DNA of 64,000 nt from Sacculina carcini. Lineage: Eukaryota > Arthropoda > Thecostraca > Sacculinidae. Positions 11,044-21,464 of this stretch are shown here, one piece after another; position 1 is the stretch's first letter; every line of letters begins with the position of its first letter. The notes below the pieces were generated by a model. The model did not search any database, had not been told where the DNA came from, and worked only from the letters and a program-made list of their open reading frames with translations. Position numbers and translations under genes: made by a program. Location: positions 6,796,287 to 6,860,286 of the forward strand of contig OU696578.1 in assembly GCA_916048095.2 (NCBI GenBank), in the 5' to 3' direction.

Positions 11044-14000
11044 TTAAAAGTCAACATAATCATCAAAGCGAACGGGACGGCGGCGGTTACGCACACTCCG
11101 CGCATTAGCTGGCTCAGGCGCTGCTCCTGGTTCGGCTACCTCCGACTCATCTGATGTCACAGCTCCTTCTGCCTCAATCGCCGGTGCCTCGCATTCTATA
11201 GCGCTTTCGTCTAGAGCACCAACACAATCTTGATTTTTGTCGAGCGGTAGACATTGCAAATCCGTGTCCCTGGTTCGAGCTTTGACCTGATGAGCCTGGT
11301 TCCGAGCGGTTCCGTCTTCCAGACGAAATGACGAACCCTGCCTTTTGACTATTTGCAGTGGCGGGCTGAAACCAGGCGACAGCTTTGCGGGTCGTCCGGA
11401 TGTCCGTACATGCACCCAGTGTCCTGGACACATTGTTGACTCTCGCACAGCGTGTCTGCGATTGTAATTTCTTCGGTTACGATCCTATTGACGTTGAACC
11501 TGATCATGAACAGCGCTGGTCGTCGGTACAGCTATAACAGGCAGTACCAACCGCATGTTTCGCCCGTGCAACAAAACTGACGGTGCGACGCCCGTTGTGC
11601 AGTCGCCCTGTACCCAGCTAATAGCTGCCGGATGCGATCCTTGAATGCTCCACGATGATGGTTTTGGAACCACGTCTTCAACGTCCGATTAAACCTCTCA
11701 ACGGCATCATTGCCTTGTGGCCAATATGCAGCCGATCGTCGATGGACGATGCCACGTTGTCGGAGGTATTCTTCGAATTCCTGGATCACAAACTGTGTAC
11801 CATTGTCGCTGACTAGCTCGTCCGGATATCCCTCGCGCGCAAAAACTGAGTTGAGGAATTCAATCACGGTGCGTGTATTTGCCGATGCATCAAAACCGAC
11901 TTCGACCCACTTGGAGTGATAATCAACGACAGTGATTGCGTAACGACAATCTTCTTCTGTCGTATACACAGGACCGACAATGTCGATGCCAAGTTACGAC
12001 CACGGTTTAGTAGGCAACTTTACGGGCTGGAGTGGTGCCGTCCGAAGTCCAGCACTGAGGGTCTTGTCGCTACTTTGACATTGAATACAGTTATGGATGC
12101 AAGCCCTTACGTCTTCGTCCATATTCGGCCACCATGCTAGACTTCTCAGCATCTGCTTTTTCCGTATGATACCGTCGTGTGATGCGTGCGCCCGACTGAT
12201 ATACGCGGATCTCAGCTCGCGTGGCACGATAATTTGTTGTCGTGCGCGCAATACTAGATCACCGTCTGTAGATAGTTCGTGTTGAACCGGAAAATACGGC
12301 ATTATCTGCGACTCACATTGCCTGATATCTCTGGGAAACCCAGTCCGTATCAGCTGACGTAAATCGTTGAGTTCCGGATCCTTCGAGCTAACTTCTCGAA
12401 CCGTAGATTCTGATATACTCGGATGATCGTCAATTGTTGCGATGATGTCGCAGTCATGTTCTTCCACGTTGTCGCGGTTCTCATGTTCGGTGTTGGGTGT
12501 TAGCCGGGACAAAGCGTCTGACACTGTCAACCGATTACCAGCGACGTGTTCCACTACGTATGAGAGGGGTGTCAACCGAGCCTGCCACCTCGCGACTCTT
12601 GCTCGCGCTCGACCGCTGAAATTGGCCGAAAGGATTGACTTGAGCGCAGAATGATCAGTGCGAAGTGTGAAATGGCGTCCCCAGAGGAAGATTTTCCATT
12701 TCTCGATAGCTTGTACCGCGGCTAGCGCTTCCCGCTCTGTGACTGAATATTTTGATTCTGCATGAGAGAACTTCCTGCTCCAGAATGATACAACATGCTC
12801 CTGGCCACGACCATCAGTTTGTGACAACATGCAATCTGTACCTTTTTCACTGGCGTCTGTGGTAACGTATGTTCTCCAGTTCGTCTCAAAGCGGCTGAGA
12901 GGATTTGCGTATTCGATTGATTGCTTCACCTTCTGGAAAGCTGTAGTGTGCTCTGATGTCCAATTGAAGGCAGTACCTTTTTGAGAAGGTTATAGAGTGG
13001 ACTCACTACCGTTGCATAATCTGGCACAAAGTGTGACAACCAACTAGCCAGACCCATAAAACTACGAAGTTCTTGAGCGTCAACGGGACGCTGTGCACTC
13101 CTGATAGCCTGCAGATGGTCGTCTGAGGGCGAGATACCGACCCGTGATATAGAAAATCCGCAGAACTGCAGCGTTGGCTGTGCGAACGATGATTTTGGGA
13201 GATTGAGTGTGACATTGACCTGTCTCAGTCGGCTCATGAGTAGTCGTAGACGCTTGTCATGCACTTCTTTTGTAGGTCCAGCACAGACAATGTCATCCAT
13301 GTAATGACAACATCCTGGAATGTCTGACAGCACACGATCCAATAGTCGCTGAAAAGCAGCTCCCGCTGAGACTAGTCCGAAGGGTAGTCGTTTATATTGA
13401 AACAACCCGTCATGCGTGATGAACGCAGTGATATGACGCGAATCTGGATGTAATTCTAGTTGATGGTAGGCCGACTGAATATCTAGTTTACTGAGAACGC
13501 AGCCTCTGAGTTGACTCGAAAGCTCCTGAAATATCGGCAGTGGATAAAAGTCGCTCACTATTTGCGCGTTTGGTCCTCTCAGGTCAACGCAGATTTGAAT
13601 ATTACCATTCTTCTTGCGAGCGACCACGATGGGGCTCACCCACTCAGATGAGTCGACACGCTCGATTACTCCCGTGTTGACCAGTTTGTGCAATTCTGCC
13701 GACACCTCCTCTCTGATTGCCAGCGGTAGTCGACGCAGCGGATACGCTTTAGGCGTGGCACCTGGCTTGAGTCTGATTTTGTGACAGAAACCCCTCAGTG
13801 CCGGCAGTTCCTGAGAATTTGCTTCGGTCTCGACTTTACACAAAACTCCGTCTTGTGGAGAAATGGTGAGACCCAACTCGGCCAGAGTAGATAGTCCGAG
13901 CAGTCCTTGTGACGTCGGAGTGTCAATGACAACAAACTTTGTCGACGTTGTGTGTGCACCAACTGATATACGTGCTTGTAATTCTCCTACAACTTGAAGA

Positions 14001-14160
14001 GGTCGACCTCCAACTCCGTACAGATGAGTGTCCGTGGGAGTTACAGATGCGCCTTTAAAATGTTTCTTGGCAAGAGGAAGACTCAAAACAGATACCGGTG
14101 TCAATTTGCAACGTCACATTAGCTGTTTTCCCTGTATCGACAGTTATGATCGACTCACAC
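11044..14160 (-). pseudogene. LTR-4 pol (protease, RT, RNase H, integrase), decayed
   Basis: The protease Asp-Thr-Gly sits near 14093, exactly where the frame shifts. Frame 14104-12926 then gives GLLGLSTLAELGL and an RT with IQICVDLRGPNA, LSKLDIQSAYHQLE and CCHYMDDIVCAG (MDD catalytic core). A shift near 12940 leads to RNase H (VTTDASEKGTDCML, FTLRTDHSALKSIL) and the integrase zinc finger (HASHDG...CIQC). A TAA near 11991 precedes the catalytic core (VVDYHSKWVEV, VSDNGTQFV, WPQGNDAVERFNR). The basic C-terminal tail (RNRRRPVRFDDYVDF) is in another frame, 11448-11044. Confidence 0.9.
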
Positions 14161-14191
14161 GTGAGTTTCTTCTGCTGTGAAGATGTACAGT

Positions 14192-15037
14192 TCAAGATGG
14201 TGACTCCCTTGACGTTTTAGTCTGGTTCTTGTGTCTATTCTGCGGTTTGGGTTTTCGTTTTGCTGCTGCTGAACGACAAACGACTGCACAGTGTCCTGAA
14301 TGACCACATATGTTGCATGTTGATTTGAATGCAGGGCAGAACTGTGCACGCGGTGCTCCATGACATAGTCCGCAGTGTGAACAGGATGGAGTTACATTGT
14401 TTTGTGCAGATATTTCTCGCGGTGACTGCTTGCGTGAATTGTAAACAGCGTTGGCGTGTTCTTTTGCCGACAATTCCGCCGTCAGATGAGGAGCGCTCAT
14501 CATGGCTGATTGCTGCTTGGCAGACTCATAGGCTCCTGCCATTTTCATCAGCGAGTCTAATGCGAGTGAAGCATCTTGCAAACACCGCTCACGGAGGTTC
14601 GGGTAGATGGTTTGCTCGACCACCTGGTCGCGTATGATTTCATTGGTCAAATCACCGTACTTGCAGTTCATCGCTAGACCCCGTAATGCTGATATGTAGT
14701 CGGCTGTTGATTCGCCTGTCTGCTGCCTCCTCTGTTTGAAACTGAATCTTTCAGCAATGACATTGACTTTTGCACCATAGTAGTCAGACAACTGTCGCAC
14801 TGCCAATGCGCTCTCTGATTCGTTCTCGCGCTTCACAGTAGGTGGGAGTGAGCGGAAAACACGTAGAGCTCCGATTGAGTGCAGAAGTAGAGCACGCTTT
14901 CGATCCTCGGCGAACTTGGTTCCGTCTATAGCGAGCATGTAATTCTCAAAGGAATATCTCCACTCGTCCCATGGAATCAATGGTTTGCCAGGTTGTGGCA
15001 AAAATGGAAGCGGCGGCGTAATACTCTGAATACTCAT
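14192..15037 (-). CDS. LTR-4 Gag
   Basis: I chose the ATG at 15037 (MSIQSITPP); the open frame extends upstream to 15067 without ATG. The product of about 281 residues has a capsid-like region (FSFKQRRQQTGESTADYISA) and two zinc-binding motifs near the C-terminus: CSHCGLCHGAPRAQFC and CNICGHSGHCAVVC. It ends in a basic tail. The frame is intact, unlike the adjoining pol. It should assemble the particle and bind the element RNA. The protease starts downstream in a damaged frame. Confidence 0.88.
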   Translation of the reverse strand: MSIQSITPPLPFLPQPGKPLIPWDEWRYSFENYMLAIDGTKFAEDRKRALLLHSIGALRVFRSLPPTVKRENESESALAVRQLSDYYGAKVNVIAERFSFKQRRQQTGESTADYISALRGLAMNCKYGDLTNEIIRDQVVEQTIYPNLRERCLQDASLALDSLMKMAGAYESAKQQSAMMSAPHLTAELSAKEHANAVYNSRKQSPREISAQNNVTPSCSHCGLCHGAPRAQFCPAFKSTCNICGHSGHCAVVCRSAAAKRKPKPQNRHKNQTKTSRESPS

Positions 15038-15078
15038 ATCAACTTTAGTGGGTTTTACACTAACCAAAATTACCTGTG

Positions 15079-15092
15079 GGTCCTCGTCGCCA
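15079..15092 (-). other. primer-binding site of LTR-4
   Basis: The minus strand reads TGGCGACGAGGACC two bases inside the 5' LTR. This is the conventional TGG start complementary to a tRNA 3' CCA. I do not assign the tRNA. Confidence 0.6.
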
Positions 15093-15094
15093 AT

Positions 15095-15352
15095 TGTAGT
15101 GGCTTCGTGTAATAACGATAATCATCCACAATAAACGATAATCATAAACAGAGCAGAAACTTAAGCGGAACACAGTTAATACAACCAATGTTAATCCCGC
15201 GTACAAACAGCACACCTTGACACTTGTGCCCAGACTCCCTGACCCAACACGGTCAAGTTCAGTGTCACATTCTAGTTACGTCATCTAGTGTCGGCCAGGG
15301 AGATTACACAGTAGATTTCAAACCAAGCGACCGTATAGGTGGCGATACTACA
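15095..15352 (-). repeat. 5' LTR of LTR-4
   Basis: The direct repeat partner of 10774-11031 is followed by the target duplication CGGAG. Confidence 0.9.
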
Positions 15353-17361
15353 CGGAGGTAGAATGGATGGGTCACAATTTCAATGAGGGTGGAATGCGGC
15401 CCAGTCCAAGTAAAATAATGTCCGTCACTACCTATCCGAGCCCTACCAATCTGTCTGAACTGAGACGATTTTTGGGAATGGTTTCTTATCTATCCAGATA
15501 CATCCCAGATTTATCAACACTTGCTGCTCCACTTAGAGAACTGACTACACAAAAGTATGATTGGTACTGGAGTGAGGAGTGCCAACGTTCGTTCGACAAA
15601 CTCAAGCATCTTTTAGTGACAGCACCGGTACTTGCCTACTACAATCCAGAATTATCAGCTACCGTACAGTGCGATGCATCCAGTACAGGACTGGGCGGAG
15701 TTTTGATGCAGGAGGGTCGGCCAGTTATTTATTGTAGTCGATCTCTAACGCCGGCCGAGCGGTCATATTCCCAAATCGAAAAGGAACTCTTGGCAGTGTC
15801 ATTCACTTTGACAAGGCTGGATCAGTTTGTGTACGGACGGTCGGTGGTTGTGCAAACAGATCGCAAACCGCTAGTGGCCATACAACAGAAACCACTTTGT
15901 GATGCACCACTACGCCTTCAGAGAATGCTACTCAATTTGCAGCGCTACAATTTTACATTGCAGTACTGCCCTGGATCTAAGGTGCCTGTCGCAAACGCAC
16001 TCAGTCGTATCACTAGTGGTCCAGCTGTACAAAGCAGTGTTGAGGTCGAGGAGGTGAACTCGACTTCTGAATTGGCAGTGTCACCAGAACGTCTAATAGA
16101 ATATCAGCGTGCAACAGACAATGACACTGTCCTCCAGCAGGTCAGCAAATACGCGAAAATTAGATGGCCTGCTCGGCGATCGCTTGTGGAGACGGGAGTG
16201 TCTCAATATTGGCAATTTCGTTCAGTAATAACCACACAGAACGGATTGGTCTTCAAATCTGGCAAGTTGGTGGTTCCTAAATCCTTACGTTCAGGTGTAC
16301 TTTGCAGACGGCATAAGAATCATATTGGTCTGACATCAATTATGCGGTACGCAAGAGAAAACGTATTCTGGCCTGGGATGACTGCCCAAATTAAACAAAT
16401 GATTTTAAATTGTACAGTGTGTCTGTCCTATAGGCCAAACCAACCAGCCGAGTCCATGATTTCGCATGATGTACCACACCGTCCGTGGTGGAAATTAGCT
16501 GCAGATTTGTTTGAATTTAATGGCAAGTACTATCTCTTGTTAGTGGATTATTTCAGTAACTATGTAGAGGTGGACCGTCTGAATCACTTGAACACAGCTT
16601 CAGTGGTGTCTTGTTTGACAGAACAGTTCGCTAGTCACGGTCTTCCGGAAATCCTGGTAACTGACAATGGTCCACAATTCACGTCGTATGAGTATAAACA
16701 GTTTATGCTCTTCACGGATGTGATTCACATAACATCCAGTCCTCGATATCCACAGTCAAATGGCAAAGCCGAAAACGCTGTCGAGACTGTTAAACAGCTG
16801 CTTACAAAAGCTCTGGCCGCAAACGAAAATCCGTTTTGGGCTTTACTGACATGGCGAAATACACCCAGCGAGTACACTCGTTATCCCCCAAGCCATATCT
16901 TATTTGGACGGCGATGTAGGACTTTATTGCCAAGCAATCGTGAAGAACTGCTTCCTTCCACACCAATGGGAGTTCGTGAGCAATTAGAGTCGTAGAAACG
17001 GCGTCAAAAGCAATTGTATGACAACAGGAGAGGGCGATGTAACCTGATGCCCATATCAGTCGGTTCTTCCATTCGCATGAAATTGCCGGGAAAGAATGTC
17101 TGGAGTCCGGGTGTGTGCATTAGAAACCTGGGTAACAGGTCTTACGAGGTATCAGTGGGAGGTGAGATATACTGGCGAAATAGACAACAACTGCTGCTAA
17201 CAAACGAGAGAACGGTGGAACATAAACCTGACGTCAAAAGCCAGCCCAACTCAACACAGCAGGGAGATGATCCTGAGCATTTCACAAACGTTCCGGCTGC
17301 AGTTCGACGCTCGTCTCGTATAAGACGACCCCCGGCATACCTGACCGACTATGTGCGTTAA
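15353..17361 (+). pseudogene. LTR-3 pol 3' part: RT thumb, RNase H, integrase
   Basis: After the CGGAG duplication the frame resumes (EVEWMGHNFNEGGMRPSP, LRRFLGMVSYLSRYIPDL). RNase H is at about 15660-16010 (VQCDASSTGLGG, VVVQTDRKPLV). Integrase has H-H-C-C (CRRHKNHIG...CTVC, about 16305-16425), the core Asp in LAADLFEFNGK, VTDNGPQFTSYE and PQSNGKAENAVE. The long frame 15367-16995 ends in one TAG near 16993. A second frame 17014-17361 holds the C-terminal domain (GNRSYEVSVGG) and a basic RRSSRIRRPPAYLTDYV tail. This half is far better preserved than Gag. Confidence 0.9.
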
Positions 17362-17439
17362 ATATGTGCGTTAATTTATGTTCATGTTCATTGTATGTCG
17401 TTGTCTCTTGTTTGATTGTTATATCTGAAGAAGGGGAGG

Positions 17440-17562
17440 TGTGACGTGTGCATGTTTTATCAGTGCGCCACCTATCGGTGCATTACCATGTTGTTCCATT
17501 TCATGCACAATGAAGAGTGTGGGGCAGTGTGTCGAGTGAGAAATACATGTGCAGACGTTACA
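17440..17562 (+). repeat. 3' LTR of LTR-3
   Basis: This 123-bp LTR is preceded by the polypurine tract AAGAAGGGGAGG and followed by the duplication TTGAC. Confidence 0.92.
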
Positions 17563-17567
17563 TTGAC

Positions 17568-18037
17568 CGACCACGAGCCTACTACTACGCACACACACGC
17601 CACACAGAAAAAAAACACACTCCACTCAATAAGGAGAAAAATAAACAAGACTCAAACGCTGTATATTATAAGGAAATAGCACTAGCAATTAATGTCTGGC
17701 CAAAGTCCAAATAACACTCAAAAAACTCTCAGAGAACTCTGGATGATTGTTTCACGTGCTCAAACAAAAACGCCAAGCATGCAATCGAATTAGCCGAGAA
17801 TAGCGCGTGAAGTAGGCTTAGACTTGGCCAAATAGTCAACACTTTAGACACTTGAATCGAACTACAGAAATTTGGATTCTAGAACATTCCAGAATATTAT
17901 AATATGCAATTTTCCAATTTTTATGATTAAATTAATGGTTTAAACTGCATTGTTTGTTTTCAAAATGAAATTTGTAATTCTGTTCTGCATATTTTTGTTC
18001 TTCAATTAAACAAAGGTACCTTTACTCGACTTGTTTT
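17568..18037 (-). other. LINE-a 5' leader remnant and AT-rich filler
   Basis: The first 60 or so bases continue the sequence upstream of the LINE-a ORF1 ATG once LTR-3 is removed. The rest, to the GTTTT duplication at 18033-18037, is AT-rich with no frame or repeat I recognise. Confidence 0.4.
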
Positions 18038-18372
18038 TGTAGTTAGAGGTTTTCGTTGTGTGTGTGTGTGGGTTTATGCTTCTTGTATTTGCTTGTGTGC
18101 TGCTTTGCGCAATCTGTATGTATGCTTGTGTGGGAGTGTGTGAGTGTGTGTGTGTGTGTGTGTGTGTTTGCAAAGTGCAGCGTTTGCACAGTGCTGCGTT
18201 TGCAGGGTGCTTTCTTGGTATCGCGCGACGGTGATCGGATGTCGTGTTGAGATGTGAGGATGTGTGTGTGAGGAGTCGTGTTCGGGCGTGCTCGCTGTGC
18301 GGTGTTGTCTTGTAGGCGCGCGTGGGACAGCGATGTCCCACGCGCGCCTGTCTTTTAATACATGTTGTTACA
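18038..18372 (+). repeat. 5' LTR of LTR-5
   Basis: This 335-bp LTR has a GT-rich middle and a strong hairpin near its 3' end. The first 30 bases resemble an internal stretch of the LTR-7 LTRs (GTAGTTGAAGGTTTTCGTTA on the minus strand), so the two families are related. Confidence 0.88.
18314..18349 (+). repeat. 16-bp perfect hairpin with GCGA tetraloop
   Basis: Arms AGGCGCGCGTGGGACA and TGTCCCACGCGCGCCT are perfectly complementary around the four-base loop GCGA, a GNRA-type loop. The 3' LTR keeps the first arm (about 20949-20964), but the second is replaced by an AT-rich tandem repeat of about 25 bp (TGTCCCAGATTTGATTTTAATACA-like units). Confidence 0.85.
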
Positions 18373-18384
18373 AGCTATTTCGGC
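18373..18384 (+). other. putative primer-binding site complementary to tRNA-Phe nt 1-12
   Basis: AGCTATTTCGGC follows the LTR end GTTACA with no spacer. Its complement GCCGAAATAGCT equals bases 1-12 of tRNA-Phe. The next bases (TTTTACAG) differ from those of LTR-2, so the shared block is confined to the 12 bases. Confidence 0.6.
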
Positions 18385-19100
18385 TTTTACAGTTGCATTG
18401 TTTTATTGTGGTTGTTATGGGTAGGCATTTGCTTCGGATGAGTGTAGTTTTTGTCATGGATTGGATTATTTGACCAATGACTTCAGTAGCGGCGGTGGTA
18501 CTGACCCTTGGGCGTCATTGGCAAAGTGGAAGATAGAGGTTGTGTTCGGCGGCGTGGCAAGAGGGTGTGCAGGGGACGGCAGAGGAGCATGGTGCCGGCA
18601 AGGAGGCAGCCGGGGAGCTGCGCCGAGGTTGCTCATCGTCCCGCCTGCATTGGTGCTGGCTACGTCGCATAACTGGTGAAACAGTCGGTGGGAGCTGCTG
18701 GTGGTCAAGGAGGTAGGCAAGGAGCTGCTGAAGTCGCAGGAGGAGTCGTGGCCCGGAAGGTAAGACGGCTTGTGTGGAAGGTGGATCACGGCCGGCTGCG
18801 ACAGGGTGCTGAAGAGCACAGGTGACGGCGGGAGCACGGTGGGTGCTGGGGCCGAGGTGTTGTGCCCTGTCGCGGCGGCCGGTGATGGAAAAGACCGCAG
18901 GTTGCGGCGGAGCACTGAAGAGTACGGGCGAGGCGGGAGCGCGGGGGACGCTGGGGTCTGACGTGTTGTGCTTCGCCGTAGCCAATTGTGTGTTTCTGGT
19001 GGAGCCGTCGAGCTGGATGGGCATGCCGGAGGTGATTTTGTTTGGTTGTTGTTTTTGTATATCTCCGTGTTTGTGTTCGCTTTTTATTTTGTGTTGCTGT
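18385..19100 (+). other. LTR-5 interior, no coding domains
   Basis: This GC-rich sequence carries imperfect repeats of about 100 bp (roughly 18785-18980) and resembles the interior of LTR-2 reversed relative to the window. It ends with the GCTGT target duplicate of LTR-6; the remaining 49 bases of the interior follow at 20618-20666. Confidence 0.6.
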
Positions 19101-19563
19101 TGTGATGAAATGTATTGTAAGGAGAAATAACGAAGACACAAACAACAACAATATGGTTTCACAATACACCTGCACGCCCGTGCAGACAAGTCACTCAATA
19201 CTCCCCCGAAACCCACTTCATATTACACGCAGTAACACCCACACGACACCATCTCATGCACGACACTCCCGATTCATGATCATATCGCTCCGCAATACAC
19301 ATACACACAGACATACATACACATACATATACACACACACTGCACGCGCCACTTCCTCGACCGAACAAGGCAGCTGAAATTCACATATCGGTGCACCCGT
19401 ACAATATTGACGCAGGGGGCGCAACTACTTGAAACCGCATCGCCCGCACTGCCTAGTGCACTGCCACGTGCAGGCTCGCTCACAACTACAATACTCGCAT
19501 ATACACAAATAATGTACAACGAAAGATACATGAATGTTTATATATACACACCACAAAACCACA
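19101..19563 (-). repeat. 3' LTR of LTR-6
   Basis: This direct repeat of 20156-20617 is CA-rich in the middle. Confidence 0.9.
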
Positions 19564-19582
19564 CCCCCTCCTGATCTCAAGA

Positions 19583-20150
19583 TCACTCTGCAACATAGGT
19601 GTCCATCCAAATTGGAGGCCGCCGCTCTCTTCCGGATCGTCTAGGAAGTTGTTCTGTCGGTGAGTCCACTGTTGACAGTCGAACTTCATCGGAATGTTCA
19701 CCCTCCTCGTCTGGTGGGACTTGCACAGGCCGAATATCCAAGATATGGCGCGGAATGCCATTCACCGAAATGTTATTGGGTGAGTGAACATCGGTCACAA
19801 CGCCCCGAGTCCACTGCGAAGTACATCGTGCATCCGCCGGCTTCACCCATACTTCTTCACCAATGCGAACGGAGCTGTCTTCACAGTGGGCAATAGCAAC
19901 ACCATCAACAAGTGTTGTGTTACGCCAGTCGTAGCTATACACGTTACGATGAGGCACCGAAGAATCATCAGTACCAAACCTCGGCGACATGTTGTACCAG
20001 TATGCCGCGGTAGTTGGTGGAACACAACTTCTTCCAGCCAATGCCTTTATAAAGCGATGATGTCGCTCGACAATCCCATTACCGCTGGGGCGGTACGCAG
20101 CGCGAAAATACGGCTTCACTTTCCACCGCTTTTCCAAGCTAACCGGCCGA
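19583..20150 (-). pseudogene. LTR-6 integrase C-terminal remnant
   Basis: The frame reads RWKVKPYFRAAYRPSGNG, IVERHHRFIKALAG (integrase catalytic Glu region), then YWYNMSPRFGTDD, a C-terminal domain (RIGEEVWVKPADARCTSQW) and a basic tail RRSGRERRPPIWMDTYV. It aligns throughout with the LTR-7 integrase end (21465-22020). The N-terminal part of the open frame (above 20150) is LTR sequence, not protein-coding. Confidence 0.85.
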
Positions 20151-20155
20151 TAGCT

Positions 20156-20617
20156 TGTGATGAAATGTATTGTAAGGAGAAATAACGAAGACACAAACAA
20201 CAAAAATATGGTTTCACAAAACACCTGCACGCCCGTGCAGACAAGTCACTCAATACTCCCCCGAAACCCACTTCACATTAAACGCAGTAACACCCACACG
20301 ACACCATCTCATGCACGACACTCCCGATTCATGATCATATCGCTCCGCAATACACATACACACAGACATACATACACATACATATACACACACACTGCAC
20401 GCGCCACTTCCTTGACCGAACAAGGCAGCTGCAATTCACATATCGGTGCAGCCGTACAACATTGACGCAGGAGCGCAACTACTTGAAACCGCATCGCCCG
20501 CACTGCCTAGTGCACTGCCACGTGCAGGCTCGCTCACAACTACAATACTCGCATATACACAAATAATGTACAACGAAAGATACACAAATGTTTATATATA
20601 CACACCACAAAACCACA
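20156..20617 (-). repeat. 5' LTR of LTR-6
   Basis: The partner of 19101-19563. The bases just inside it are AGCTATCG on the minus strand, again starting AGCTA, but the internal deletion makes the primer site uncertain beyond eight bases. Confidence 0.88.
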
Positions 20618-20666
20618 GCTGTGTTGGCGTTTCTTATATATTTGTTTCTTAAGAAACAGGGGGAGG

Positions 20667-20768
20667 TGTAGTTGGAGGTTTTCGTTGTGTGCGTGTGGGT
20701 TTATGCTTCTTATTTGCTTGTGTGTTGCTTTGCGCAATGTGTATGTATGCTTGTGTGGGAGTGTGTGA

Positions 20769-20806
<38 letters not shown>

Positions 20807-21018
20807 AAAGTGCAGCGTTCGCACAGTGCTCCGTTTGCAGGGTGTTTTCTTGGTATCGCGCGACGGTGATCGAATGTCGTGTTGAGATGTGAGGATGTGT
20901 GTGTGAGGAGTCGTGTTCGGGCGTGCTCGCTGTGCGGTGTTGTCTTGTAGGCGCGCGTGGGACAGCGATGTCCCAGATTTGATTTTAATACATGTCCCAG
21001 ATTTTATTTTTATACATG
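20667..21018 (+). repeat. 3' LTR of LTR-5, first part
   Basis: It starts TGTAGTTGGAGG after a polypurine tract. It is interrupted at ACATG by LTR-7 and finishes at 25498-25553. It contains a short AT-rich tandem repeat absent from the 5' LTR. Confidence 0.85.
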
Positions 21019-21446
21019 TGTAGTGGAATATATTGAATTAATGGTGATCACAAATGCACAATGTAAACACGGACTCCACTGAGCCAGCAACACAAACACT
21101 ACACAGTTAAAATACAATATGCGTATCACAACGATATCTCCACCGCACTCCCACACATTCTCTCCTCACGCCGAGATTCAACACCGCACTGTCTCCCATC
21201 GACACGACACTTGATCAACAAACGCATCGCTGCCACCTGATACCTCCTCAGCACCTTGCAACGAGTGCATTGTGCAAACATACACCCGCACACAGACATA
21301 CATACACGATGCGGAACACTACGCCAGCAAATGCAAGCACACACACACACATGCACATGCACACACACACACACATGCACACACGCATGCACATAACGAA
21401 AACCTTCAACTACAACAATATGACAAGATAATATATCAAAACCACA
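21019..21446 (-). repeat. 3' LTR of LTR-7
   Basis: TGTGGTTTTGATATATTATC on the minus strand begins right after AAGGGGGA (21447-21454). It is a few bases longer than the 5' copy owing to an extra CTCCTCACGCCG-like stretch near 21163. Confidence 0.9.
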
Positions 21447-21464
21447 TCCCCCTTGATCTCAAGA

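Larger units (their letters stand above)
10774..15352 (-). mobile_element. LTR-4: Ty3/gypsy retrotransposon nested in LTR-3
   Basis: LTRs of 258 bp at 10774-11031 and 15095-15352 are flanked by the duplication CGGAG (10769-10773 and 15353-15357). Gag, protease, RT, RNase H and integrase occur in the usual gypsy order on the minus strand. A purine tract (GTGAGGGGATG on the minus strand) abuts the 3' LTR and a TGG-type primer site abuts the 5' LTR. The two LTRs differ at about 12 of 258 positions. Frameshifts and a nonsense codon disable pol. Confidence 0.93.
8530..17562 (+). mobile_element. LTR-3: Ty3/gypsy (mag-like) retrotransposon, split by LTR-4
   Basis: LTRs at 8530-8652 and 17440-17562 (both TGTGACG...GTTACA) are flanked by the 5-bp duplication TTGAC (8525-8529 and 17563-17567). 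A primer-binding site beginning TGGTGTCAGAAGTG follows the 5' LTR and GAAGAAGGGGAGG precedes the 3' LTR. Gag, protease, RT, RNase H and integrase are all recognisable. The element landed four bases from the LINE-a ORF1 start codon. LTR-4 (10774-15352) later inserted in RT. Gag and early pol are frameshifted. Confidence 0.92.
19101..20617 (-). mobile_element. LTR-6: LTR element with large internal deletion
   Basis: LTRs 19101-19563 and 20156-20617 (about 462 bp, TGTGGTTTTG...CATCACA on the minus strand) are flanked by GCTGT duplications (19096-19100 and 20618-20622). The interior of about 590 bp keeps only the end of integrase. The polypurine tract GGAGGGGG abuts the 3' LTR. The coding remnant is clearly related to LTR-7, so this is a deleted sister family. 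The deletion lies within about 20 bases of the 5' LTR. Confidence 0.9.

Noticed and set aside
20145..20155. LTR-6 primer site matching tRNA-Tyr nt 5-12
   Set aside because: Only eight bases (CGATAGCT) match and the internal deletion starts there, so the tRNA cannot be assigned.
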